The position numbers and the translations under genes are program-made. From Sulfurovum sp. (lineage in GTDB: Bacteria; Campylobacterota; Campylobacteria; Campylobacterales; Sulfurovaceae), in assembly GCA_030626265.1 (NCBI GenBank), contig DAOUPF010000105.1:1-5754 (forward strand): a stretch of DNA of 5,754 nucleotides, read 5' to 3'. Positions 1-5,754 of the stretch are shown here, piece after piece. Every line of letters starts with the position of its first letter. The first letter of the stretch is position 1. The notes beneath the pieces were generated by a model, which saw only the letters and a list, made by a program, of their open reading frames with translations, had not been told where the DNA came from and did no database searches.

Positions 1-1
1 C

Positions 2-793
2 ATAACTCCAGTGATAACAGAGCCTATGAAAGCTATAGCAGCACTAGCCAATATGGTAGGAGAGATGGAGCGACGATACAGACTTATGGCAGATAGTCGC
101 ACAAAAAATATAGAAAACTATAACGATAAAGTCCAGAGAGAAGGCATGGGAGAGGAGTTCCCATATATAGTCATCGTGATAGATGAACTAGCTGACTTGA
201 TGATGAATGCTGGCAAAGAGGTAGAGCTATCCATCGCACGCCTTGCACAAAAATCTCGTGCTTGTGGTATACACCTAGTAGTGGCAACGCAGAGACCAAG
301 CGTAGATGTAGTCACAGGACTCATCAAGGCTAACCTTCCATCAAGGCTCAGCTACAGAGTAGGGCAGAGAATAGACTCCAAAGTGATACTCGATACCATG
401 GGTGCAGAGAGTCTTTTGGGGCGAGGAGATGGGCTATTTACCCCACCTGGTAGTACAGGTCTAGTGCGTATCCATGCTCCATGGAACACTGAAGATGAGA
501 TAGACAAAGTAGTAGACTTCCTCAAGGCTCAGAGAGAGCCAGAATATGATGAGAGCTACCTAGTAGTAGGTGGTGCTGCCAAGACAAGTGAGGGTGCAGA
601 TGAAGATATAGTACTAGACTCACTATATGAACAAGCCAAGGACGTAGTGCTAACTGATAAAAAAACATCTATATCCTATCTCCAGAGAAAGTTACAGATA
701 GGCTATAATCGTTCCGCCAATATCATAGAACAGCTTCAAGCTATGGGTGTTTTGAGCGAGCCTAATGCAAAAGGGAATAGGGAGATATTGTAA
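2..793 (+). CDS. ftsK: DNA translocase FtsK, C-terminal part (5' end outside window)
   Basis: FtsK is a membrane-anchored hexameric ATPase that pumps DNA at the division septum and helps resolve chromosome dimers. The reading frame is open from base 2, and the visible peptide starts inside the RecA-like motor, so the GTG at base 11 is internal and not the true start. The Walker A loop, linker and N-terminal membrane segments lie outside the window. Visible are the Walker B strand YIVIVIDELADLMM (Asp codon at 182-184), the motor motif ATQRP (284-298) followed by SVDVVTGLIKANLPSR, and the segment LLGRGDGLF. After an acidic linker, about base 600 to the stop encodes the gamma winged-helix domain (LYEQAKDVVLTDKKTSISYLQRKLQIGYNR in pieces, then QLQAMGVLSEP), which in the family reads chromosome-polarity sequences and contacts the Xer recombinase. 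The end is normal, with no frameshift. The family call is very secure; SpoIIIE-type naming is the only alternative. Confidence 0.97.
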   Translation: MTPVITEPMKAIAALANMVGEMERRYRLMADSRTKNIENYNDKVQREGMGEEFPYIVIVIDELADLMMNAGKEVELSIARLAQKSRACGIHLVVATQRPSVDVVTGLIKANLPSRLSYRVGQRIDSKVILDTMGAESLLGRGDGLFTPPGSTGLVRIHAPWNTEDEIDKVVDFLKAQREPEYDESYLVVGGAAKTSEGADEDIVLDSLYEQAKDVVLTDKKTSISYLQRKLQIGYNRSANIIEQLQAMGVLSEPNAKGNREIL

Positions 794-800
794 CTTCTCT

Positions 801-814
801 TTCTCTTATGAGAA
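801..814 (+). terminator. Weak hairpin after ftsK, possible terminator
   Basis: TTCTC and GAGAA pair across the loop TTAT, starting 7 nt after the ftsK stop codon. The stem is only 5 bp and is not followed by a T run, so it is at best a weak terminator or an mRNA 3'-end stabiliser. The rest of the gap up to acnB shows no other convincing hairpin. Confidence 0.25.
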
Positions 815-902
815 GCTCTAATAATGTAACTATCCGATACATCGAAAATAACTACCAATTAGCCCCTATTTATTCATATGGCATTCAAACTCTTTTAGAT
901 AC

Positions 903-908
903 TATATT
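903..908 (+). promoter_or_regulatory. Candidate -10 box for acnB
   Basis: TATATT matches the sigma-70 -10 consensus at five of six positions. It would start transcription near base 915, leaving a leader of about 20 nt that carries the AGGAG ribosome site at 923-927. No good -35 is seen, which is common in Campylobacterota. The region is AT-rich, so a chance match is possible and read-through from ftsK cannot be excluded. Confidence 0.35.
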
Positions 909-934
909 GTACAAAATAATATAGGAGATTTTAT

Positions 935-3502
935 ATGTCATTATTAGATAATTATAAAGCACACACTTCAGAGCGTGCAGAGCTTGGTGTTCCACCATTG
1001 GCACTAACAGCTGATCAAGTAGCTGATTTAGTCGAATTACTCAAAGCAAGTCCTGTTGCAGAGGCAGATTATGCAATGGAGCTTTTCACAGAAAAAGTAC
1101 CAGCAGGTGTGGATGATGCAGCATATGTAAAAGCAGCATTTTTAAATGACGTTGTACAAGGTAATGTATCTTGTGAGACTATCGATGCAGTCAAAGCATG
1201 TGAGATTTTGGGCACAATGCTAGGTGGCTTCAATGTCAAGCCATTGGTTGAAGCATTGAGCATTGATGGTGCTGTAGCAGATGCAGCAGCTGAGCAGCTG
1301 AAAAATACTATCCTTGTATATGATGCGTTCAATGATGTCAAAACATTGATGGATAATGGTAATGCTAGAGCAAAAGAGATCGTAGAGTCTTGGGCTGGGG
1401 CTGAGTGGTTTACTAACAAGCCAGAGATGGAAAAAGAGATTACAGTAACTGTATATAAAATCCCTGGTGAGACAAATACAGATGATCTCTCTCCAGCTTC
1501 AGAGGCATTTACTAGAGCCGATATACCTCTACACGCTAATTCATTTTTGATCAATAGAATGGATAATCCACTAGATACTATGAAAGAGCTCAAAGAAAAA
1601 GGACACCCATTAGCATATGTAGGTGATGTTGTAGGTACAGGAAGTTCTAGAAAATCAGGTATCAACTCATTGCAGTGGCATATGGGTAGAGATATCCCTG
1701 GAATTCCAGGTAAGCGAACTGGCGGTATCGTCATAGGCAAGCTAATAGCTCCTATATTTTTCAATACAGCAGAGGATAGTGGTTGTATACCAATCCATAC
1801 AGAAGTGGACGATCTAAATACTGGAGATGTTATCACAGTCAAGCCATTTGAAGGAACTATAGAGAAAAATGGCTCTGTAGTAAGCACTTTTGATATCGAA
1901 CCAAATACTCTTCCAGATGAGATGAGAGCAGGGGGTCGTATCCCACTTATCGTTGGTAAGGGATTGACTGCAAAAGCCAGAGAAGTTCTTGGTATGGATG
2001 CTGGTGATATATTTATGGTACCAGCTCAGCCAGATGATAATGGCAAAGGCTTTACTCTTGCTCAGAAAATGGTAGGAAAAGCTTCAGGTATCGCTGGTGT
2101 CAAACCAGGTGTTTACTGTGAGCCAGTGTGTGCAACAGTAGGAAGCCAAGATACAACTGGACCTATGACTAGAGATGAGATCAAAGAGCTTGCTGCATTG
2201 AGTTTTGGTGCGGATATGGTGTTGCAGACATTCTGTCATACAGCTGCTTATCCTAAGCCTGCTGATATTACTCTTCAGCATACTCTTCCAAAGTTTTGGA
2301 CAGAGAGAAAAGGCTTTATTCTCCGACCAGGTGATGGAGTCATCCACTCATGGCTCAACAGACTCTGCCTTCCTGACACTGTAGGAACAGGTGGAGATAG
2401 CCATACTAGATTCCCTATAGGTATCAGCTTCCCTGCGGGTTCTGGTCTTGTTGCTTTTGCTGGTGTTACTGGTATGATGCCACTGACTATGCCTGAGTCT
2501 GTTCTTGTGAGATTTAAAGGTACTATGCAACCAGGTATTACTCTTAGAGATATGGTAAATGCTATTCCTCACCAAGCTATCAAAGATGGTCACTTGACAG
2601 TAGAGAAAAAAGGCAAGATCAATATATTTGCTGGTCGTGTGTTAGAGATAGAAGGGTTAGAAGACCTTAAGTGCGAGCAAGCATTTGAGCTATCTGATGC
2701 ATCTGCCGAGCGTTCTGCAGCTGCGTGTACAGTGAAGCTCAACAAAGAGCCTATCATAGAGTACCTAGAGTCAAATATCGTTCTCATAGAGGAGCTTATA
2801 GTTCAAGGTTATGAAGACTCTGCAACACTTCAACGAAGAGCAGACAAGATGAAAGCATGGATAGCAAATCCAGAGTTGCTTGAAGCTGACGCTGATGCTG
2901 AGTATGCAGCGGTCATCGAGGTAGATATGGATCAGATCACTGAGCCAATCCTAGCTTGTCCAAATGATCCAGATGATGTGAAAACTCTCACAGAGATTCA
3001 TGCTGCAGGACTACGCACTGAGATTGATGAAGTGTTTGTAGGCTCATGTATGACAAATATCGGACTTTTCCGTGCATGTGGTGAAGTACTCAGAGGTGAA
3101 GGTAAAGTTCCTACTAAACTATGGATATGTCCTCCAACAAAAATGGATGAGAAAACACTCCAAGAAGAGGGGTACTACTCTGTATTTGGAATGAGTGGTG
3201 CTAGAACGGAGATTCCTGGATGTTCACTATGTATGGGTAACCAAGCATCAGTTGATCAGAATGCATTTGTATTCTCTACAAGTACTAGAAACTTTGATAA
3301 CAGACTAGGTAAAGGTTCACAGGTATATCTAGGATCCGCAGAGCTAGCAGCTGTAGTTGCCCTCAAAGGCTCTCTTCCAACAGCCGCTGAGTATATGGAT
3401 ATAGTACCTAACAAAATCAAGCCAGATATGTTTGATGATGTTTATAGATACTTAAACTTCCACAAAGTAAGCCAAGAAGAGCTTACTGCTATGGTAGAGT
3501 AG
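935..3502 (+). CDS. acnB: Bifunctional aconitate hydratase 2 / 2-methylisocitrate dehydratase (aconitase B)
   Basis: Cytoplasmic [4Fe-4S] enzyme that interconverts citrate and isocitrate through cis-aconitate; members of the family also hydrate 2-methyl-cis-aconitate. At 855 residues it is close to E. coli AcnB (865). The order is that of type B: an alpha-helical HEAT-like N-terminus (about 1-160), then the swivel domain with [13 protein letters not shown] and the substrate loop GTGSSRKSG (234-242), a linker, and the catalytic domains. [11 protein letters not shown] spans 484-494. The cluster ligands are Cys705 (GSCMTN) and Cys763 and Cys766 (GCSLCMGN), with the spacing expected from E. coli Cys710/769/772. 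The ATG at 935 follows AGGAG by 7 nt and the protein begins in register with the family. It has its own leader and a strong downstream terminator, so it is probably monocistronic. In Campylobacterota AcnB is usually the only aconitase and serves the oxidative or reductive TCA cycle; which one applies here cannot be seen. Confidence 0.98.
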   Translation: MSLLDNYKAHTSERAELGVPPLALTADQVADLVELLKASPVAEADYAMELFTEKVPAGVDDAAYVKAAFLNDVVQGNVSCETIDAVKACEILGTMLGGFNVKPLVEALSIDGAVADAAAEQLKNTILVYDAFNDVKTLMDNGNARAKEIVESWAGAEWFTNKPEMEKEITVTVYKIPGETNTDDLSPASEAFTRADIPLHANSFLINRMDNPLDTMKELKEKGHPLAYVGDVVGTGSSRKSGINSLQWHMGRDIPGIPGKRTGGIVIGKLIAPIFFNTAEDSGCIPIHTEVDDLNTGDVITVKPFEGTIEKNGSVVSTFDIEPNTLPDEMRAGGRIPLIVGKGLTAKAREVLGMDAGDIFMVPAQPDDNGKGFTLAQKMVGKASGIAGVKPGVYCEPVCATVGSQDTTGPMTRDEIKELAALSFGADMVLQTFCHTAAYPKPADITLQHTLPKFWTERKGFILRPGDGVIHSWLNRLCLPDTVGTGGDSHTRFPIGISFPAGSGLVAFAGVTGMMPLTMPESVLVRFKGTMQPGITLRDMVNAIPHQAIKDGHLTVEKKGKINIFAGRVLEIEGLEDLKCEQAFELSDASAERSAAACTVKLNKEPIIEYLESNIVLIEELIVQGYEDSATLQRRADKMKAWIANPELLEADADAEYAAVIEVDMDQITEPILACPNDPDDVKTLTEIHAAGLRTEIDEVFVGSCMTNIGLFRACGEVLRGEGKVPTKLWICPPTKMDEKTLQEEGYYSVFGMSGARTEIPGCSLCMGNQASVDQNAFVFSTSTRNFDNRLGKGSQVYLGSAELAAVVALKGSLPTAAEYMDIVPNKIKPDMFDDVYRYLNFHKVSQEELTAMVE

Positions 3503-3526
3503 AACTTCTCTACTCTCTATTTCGAC

Positions 3527-3571
3527 AAGGGTAAGGCAATGGCTTTACCCTTCTACTCTTTTGGCTTTTTT
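3527..3571 (+). terminator. Intrinsic terminator of acnB
   Basis: An 11-bp stem (3527-3537 with 3542-3552, one G-T wobble) closes an AATG loop, 24 nt after the acnB stop. T-rich sequence follows, with TTTT at 3559-3562 and TTTTTT at 3566-3571. The T run reaches the stop codon of the convergent cytochrome gene. Read from the minus strand the stem is not followed by T residues, so it should terminate acnB better than the cytochrome mRNA. A second perfect 8-bp hairpin (3496-3503 with 3509-3516) overlaps the acnB stop codon. Confidence 0.8.
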
Positions 3572-4016
3572 AATACTTCCCGTTTACTTTTGTAGGTTTG
3601 TACTGCTCATATACCCATGGTATGAGTATATCCAGCTCCTCTGGTGTGATAAAGCCTTTGAGTGATGGCATAAGCCCAAACTTAGCTATAACCTTGTCTT
3701 CACATCCAGTTTTATCTTTGCTTGGTTCATAGATATAGTCTTTCATAAATGCTATAGTTTCCTCTTTGAGTTCGTCACCTTTGAATGGTCCATCTAGAGC
3801 ATCGATAGTTATAACAACACCTCTAACAGCCACATCTATAGGAGGTGCAACGACTTTTTTCTTGTCAGCTTTGTTTTTTGGCTTACCTACGGTATGGCAC
3901 ATCGCACATTTTTTTACAAATAGTTGAGGAGCAGATCTAAGCTCTTTTGCATTTGTTTGGGTAGTTCCAAGAGCTATGAATAGCCCATAAATTAGTATAT
4001 TTTTAGTAGATAGCAT
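3570..4016 (-). CDS. Periplasmic class I monoheme cytochrome c
   Basis: Small electron carrier, 148 residues. Residues 1-23 form a Sec signal peptide: Lys5, a hydrophobic stretch ILIYGLFIAL, and likely cleavage after TNA at Ala23, giving a mature protein of about 125 residues in the periplasm. The single haem motif CAMCH is at 37-41. The likely distal ligand is Met116 in FGLMPSLKG, followed by the C-terminal helix PEELDILIPWVYEQY that packs on the haem. A Lys-rich loop (45-54) and the segment VVAPPIDVAVRG follow the haem motif. Cys105 is an extra cysteine outside the haem site. The general plan (CxxCH, VVAPP, an extra Cys, FGLMPS.KG, PEELD) resembles small cytochromes I recall from Sulfurimonas-type bacteria. 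The redox partner is unknown. The ATG follows GAGGA (complement of 4024-4028) by 7 nt. It is convergent with acnB and divergent from the sirtuin gene, so it is a single-gene unit. Confidence 0.9.
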   Translation of the reverse strand: MLSTKNILIYGLFIALGTTQTNAKELRSAPQLFVKKCAMCHTVGKPKNKADKKKVVAPPIDVAVRGVVITIDALDGPFKGDELKEETIAFMKDYIYEPSKDKTGCEDKVIAKFGLMPSLKGFITPEELDILIPWVYEQYKPTKVNGKY

Positions 4017-4045
4017 AATATATTCCTCATTATTAGTATGATAAT

Positions 4046-4051
4046 ATTATA
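4046..4051 (-). promoter_or_regulatory. -10 box for the cytochrome c gene
   Basis: On the minus strand these bases read TATAAT, a perfect -10 consensus. Transcription would start near base 4039 and give a leader of about 23 nt that contains the GAGGA ribosome site. There is no clear -35, only AT-rich DNA. The box overlaps the perfect palindrome ATAATATTAT (4041-4050), which could be a binding site or simply reflect base composition. Confidence 0.5.
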
Positions 4052-4125
4052 TCTATATATATGTTTTAGTTATATTAAAATAGATAAATATTTTATATAT
4101 TATCAATAATACAAAATCAATTATC

Positions 4126-4134
4126 TGCTATAAT
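4126..4134 (+). promoter_or_regulatory. Extended -10 promoter of the sir2-type gene
   Basis: TGCTATAAT is a perfect extended -10 (TGnTATAAT). Taking its last T as position -7, transcription would start at 4141, the A of the ATG. No ribosome-binding sequence precedes that ATG, which fits a leaderless mRNA. The -35 region is only AT-rich. Confidence 0.65.
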
Positions 4135-4140
4135 CTTTTT

Positions 4141-4962
4141 ATGAATATAGATGAAAACATACAAAAAGCGAAACAGCTATTAGAGGAGTCTGATGCTATC
4201 TTTATCACTGCTGGAGCAGGGATAGGAGTGGATAGTGGATTACCTGATTTTAGAGGAGTTGAGGGGTTCTGGAAAGCGTATCCTAGAGCAAAGGAGTTAG
4301 GTCTTCAGTTTGAAGAGATGGCAAATCCTGAGTGGTTTCTTTCAGACCCACAGCTGGCATGGGCCTTTTATGGTCATAGACTTCATCTTTACCGTGATAC
4401 TGTTCCTCATGAGGGCTTTGCTAAACTCCTAGAGCTATCTAGAAGTAAAAAACATGGAGCATTTGTTTTTACTTCCAATGTCGATGGACAGTTTCAAAAG
4501 GCAGGCTTTTTAGACGAGAGGGTGATCGAGTGTCATGGTTCTATCCATAGCCTGCAATGCATAAATAATTGTAAAAAGAATCTCTGGAGGGCAGATGATA
4601 CTACTATAGAGATAGAGGATGGCTTTAGAGCAAAAGAGCCTCTACCTAGCTGTCCTTCCTGTGGAGCAATGGCAAGACCCAATATACTCATGTTTGGTGA
4701 CTATAGCTGGGAATACTCTAGAACTAATAGACAGAGAGAAAGACTTGTTCAATGGCTAGAGAAGATAGAAACTGAGAACTCTAAACTTGTTATCATAGAG
4801 CTAGGAGCAGGGACAGCAGTACCTACTGTGAGAGAGACTTCAGAGCAGATAGCTGATAGATTTGATATTCCTCTCATACGCATCAACCCTAGAGAGAGCT
4901 TTGGAGCTGAGATAGGGTTAAATATGGGAGCAGTTGAGGCACTTTGTAATATTGTAGTTTAA
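4141..4962 (+). CDS. Sir2-family NAD-dependent protein deacylase (sirtuin-like)
   Basis: Sirtuins use NAD to remove acyl groups from lysines, releasing nicotinamide and O-acyl-ADP-ribose; some members ADP-ribosylate instead. This is a complete 273-residue cytoplasmic protein. The Rossmann entry is ITAGAGIGVDSGLPDFRG (22-39), the NAD/catalytic motif is TSNVDGQF (111-118), and the catalytic base is His132 in ECHGSIH. The zinc site is Cys140/Cys144 and Cys171/Cys174, followed by ARPNILMFGD (178-187) and ELGAGTAVPTVR (220-231). Compared with the usual TQNIDGLH and GTSxxVxP, Gln is replaced by Ser112 and the ribose-contacting GTS by GAG (222-224); Asn113, Asp115 and His132 are kept. I recall this variant pattern, with ANPEWF..DPQLAW.FYGHRL, from other bacterial sirtuins, so it is probably a functional subfamily. 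The ATG at 4141 is the only reasonable start: no earlier ATG, GTG or TTG lies in frame nearby, and the family begins just before this point. Its substrate is unknown. Confidence 0.93.
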   Translation: MNIDENIQKAKQLLEESDAIFITAGAGIGVDSGLPDFRGVEGFWKAYPRAKELGLQFEEMANPEWFLSDPQLAWAFYGHRLHLYRDTVPHEGFAKLLELSRSKKHGAFVFTSNVDGQFQKAGFLDERVIECHGSIHSLQCINNCKKNLWRADDTTIEIEDGFRAKEPLPSCPSCGAMARPNILMFGDYSWEYSRTNRQRERLVQWLEKIETENSKLVIIELGAGTAVPTVRETSEQIADRFDIPLIRINPRESFGAEIGLNMGAVEALCNIVV

Positions 4963-4973
4963 AGTTTGTTTCA

Positions 4974-5094
4974 TTATAAAACCTCCTATATAGAACATTT
5001 TATAAGGTTTTCTATGGAAGGTTATAAAAAATGGGTCTCTAAAGCTCGTTACAGCGAATAACCTTATAAAATATGTTAGATTATAAGGTTTTCG
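4974..5094. repeat. Cluster of direct and inverted TTATAAGGTT-type repeats
   Basis: The spacer after the sirtuin gene holds several related short repeats. ATTTTATAAGGTT at 4997-5009 is a perfect 13-bp inverted repeat of 5060-5072, enclosing 50 bp. TTATAAGGTTTTC occurs as an exact 13-nt direct repeat at 5000-5012 and 5081-5093, spaced 81 nt apart. AACCTTATAA (5060-5069) and TTATAAGGTT (5081-5090) form a perfect 10-bp stem with an 11-nt loop; a further CGAA/TTCG pairing past one bulged T gives 14 bp over 5055-5094. A diverged copy, TTATAAAACC, is at 4974-4983. No T run follows any stem, so a simple terminator is not a full explanation. A small non-autonomous mobile element, an attachment or regulatory region, or remains of a gene are all possible. 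Confidence 0.6.
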
Positions 5095-5127
5095 ATAATA
5101 TGAAATTATTCTTTACACTTTTATGTA

Positions 5128-5146
5128 TATCATGTTGTTTATGATA
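5128..5146 (+). promoter_or_regulatory. Candidate promoter with inverted repeat before the last gene
   Basis: TATGAT at 5140-5145 matches the -10 consensus at five of six positions and would start transcription near 5152, about 20 nt before the ATG. TATCAT (5128-5133) and ATGATA (5141-5146) form an inverted repeat with a 7-nt spacer that covers this -10, as an operator might. TTTACA at 5112-5117 resembles a -35 but lies 22 nt away, too far to be a standard pair. Confidence 0.4.
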
Positions 5147-5171
5147 CACTCTCAATAGAGGGAAAAAAATT

Positions 5172-5754
5172 ATGTCATTAACCAGAAAAGATATTGTAAA
5201 TATAGAACAGAAACCATTTAAAGAACCACCATTTACAAATTTCCTTGAAGGGCTATTTAAACTCATATCAAAGATACCTTTTATTGAAAAATCTATACAA
5301 GCATCAATAGGTGGCTTACATGGAAGAATATTCCGACACAGAGATAATAACGAATATGAACTAGCCACAGAAGTTGCATTGTTTGCACTTGAAAAATATA
5401 GAAATAAAAAAAGTATTTTATTAACAGAAATGAATCATCATCACTGGTGGAGTTTTATGCAACTTGGAGTAGAGAGTGCTTCCAACACAGAAAATCAAAT
5501 GTACAAAGAAAAACTCATAGATTTAGCCAATTCTGGTATAGAACCATTTGAAGGATATGATGTTGCCTATTCATATTTGGAATTTTCTAAATGGGTACAC
5601 CTAAATAATGATACTGATACAGCGTTAAAATATGTAAAAAAAGCTTCAAAATCTGATAAGACTTGGGGAGAACCAGATTTTATTTTAGGCTGGTATGCTC
5701 TTCTGCTTGGTACGGATAATGCAGAAGAATATTTAAGTCAAGCAATAGAAAAAG
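5172..5754 (+). CDS. Unidentified helical TPR-like protein, N-terminal 194 codons (3' end outside window)
   Basis: I do not recognise this family. The frame is open from ATG 5172 to the window edge. AGAGGGA at 5157-5163 is a good ribosome site 8 nt upstream, and the first residues are MSLTRKDIVNIEQKP. There is no signal peptide and no clear membrane helix. Residues 20-50 include FTNFLEGLFKLISKIPFIEKSI, an amphipathic stretch. At 86-95 lies EMNHHHWWSF, with three adjacent His and two Trp. From about residue 130 the pattern looks like tetratricopeptide or related helical repeats: YSYLEFSKWVHLNNDTDTAL, then a spacer ending in KTWGEPD, then FILGWYALLLGTDNAEEYL and SQAIEK. TPR-type arrays usually bind protein partners, so a scaffold role is an inference only. 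Counted samples give 16/60 and 15/60 G+C, against 25-30/60 in acnB and sir2, so the gene may have been acquired. The ATG and frame are well supported; the function is open. Confidence 0.75.
   Translation, partial: MSLTRKDIVNIEQKPFKEPPFTNFLEGLFKLISKIPFIEKSIQASIGGLHGRIFRHRDNNEYELATEVALFALEKYRNKKSILLTEMNHHHWWSFMQLGVESASNTENQMYKEKLIDLANSGIEPFEGYDVAYSYLEFSKWVHLNNDTDTALKYVKKASKSDKTWGEPDFILGWYALLLGTDNAEEYLSQAIEK

Noticed and set aside
11..13. GTG as the start of the first gene
   Set aside because: Codons before it stay open and the peptide is already inside the FtsK motor domain, so the gene begins outside the window.
118..327. 69-codon minus-strand frame inside ftsK
   Set aside because: Antisense to the Walker B and ATQRP region of FtsK, with no motif of its own.
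824..842. ATGTA...TACAT inverted repeat in the ftsK-acnB gap
   Set aside because: Only 5 bp per arm and far from the likely promoter; too short to separate from chance in AT-rich DNA.
1069..1887. 272-codon open frame on the minus strand inside acnB
   Set aside because: It lies wholly antisense to well-conserved acnB, its protein is Ser/Thr/Leu-rich without recognisable motifs, and long antisense frames are expected opposite such codon use.
2084..2787. Three further minus-strand frames inside acnB (87, 81 and 65 codons)
   Set aside because: They are antisense to the aconitase catalytic region and show no domain pattern; treated as shadows.
5075..5081. GTTAGAT, matching the integron core consensus GTTRRRY
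   Set aside because: No partner RYYYAAC site or attC-like fold was found at a suitable distance, so this is most likely a chance seven-base match.
5081..5368. 95-codon minus-strand frame at the right end
   Set aside because: It overlaps the plus-strand gene that begins at 5172, which has a good ribosome site and a protein-like sequence with helical repeats; the minus frame runs into the repeat cluster and looks like a shadow.

Overview
The window looks like chromosomal DNA from a Campylobacterota bacterium (formerly Epsilonproteobacteria), probably of a Sulfurimonas/Sulfurovum-like group. The evidence is the B-type aconitase, a small periplasmic monoheme cytochrome c of a kind common in that phylum, AT-rich intergenic DNA with TATAAT-type -10 boxes and no clear -35, and codon use rich in ATA and AGA. 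The phylum call is moderately firm; the genus is a guess.

Layout, left to right: (1) the C-terminal part of the DNA translocase FtsK, cut by the left edge; (2) a 141-nt gap with a weak hairpin and a possible promoter; (3) complete acnB, aconitase B, with all three Fe-S cysteines; (4) a strong hairpin terminator in the 67-nt gap between acnB and a convergent gene; (5) on the minus strand, a secreted class I monoheme cytochrome c; (6) a 124-nt AT-rich divergent promoter region; (7) on the plus strand, a complete Sir2-family NAD-dependent protein with a Cys4 zinc site, whose extended -10 box sits so close to the ATG that the mRNA is predicted to be leaderless; (8) a 209-nt spacer holding a cluster of direct and inverted copies of a TTATAAGGTT-type repeat; (9) the first 194 codons of a helical, TPR-like protein of unknown function that runs off the right edge.

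The first four genes are housekeeping or metabolic: chromosome segregation, TCA or reductive TCA cycle, periplasmic electron transfer, and NAD-linked protein modification. They do not form one operon: acnB has its own leader and terminator, and the cytochrome and sir2 genes diverge. The right end differs. G+C is 42-50% in 60-base samples of acnB and sir2 but 25-27% in samples of the last gene, and the repeats lie exactly at that change, which suggests the start of an accessory segment. No complete novel system is visible. The points most worth following are the leaderless sir2 transcript, the altered NAD-site motifs of the sirtuin, the repeat cluster, and the unidentified gene at the right edge.
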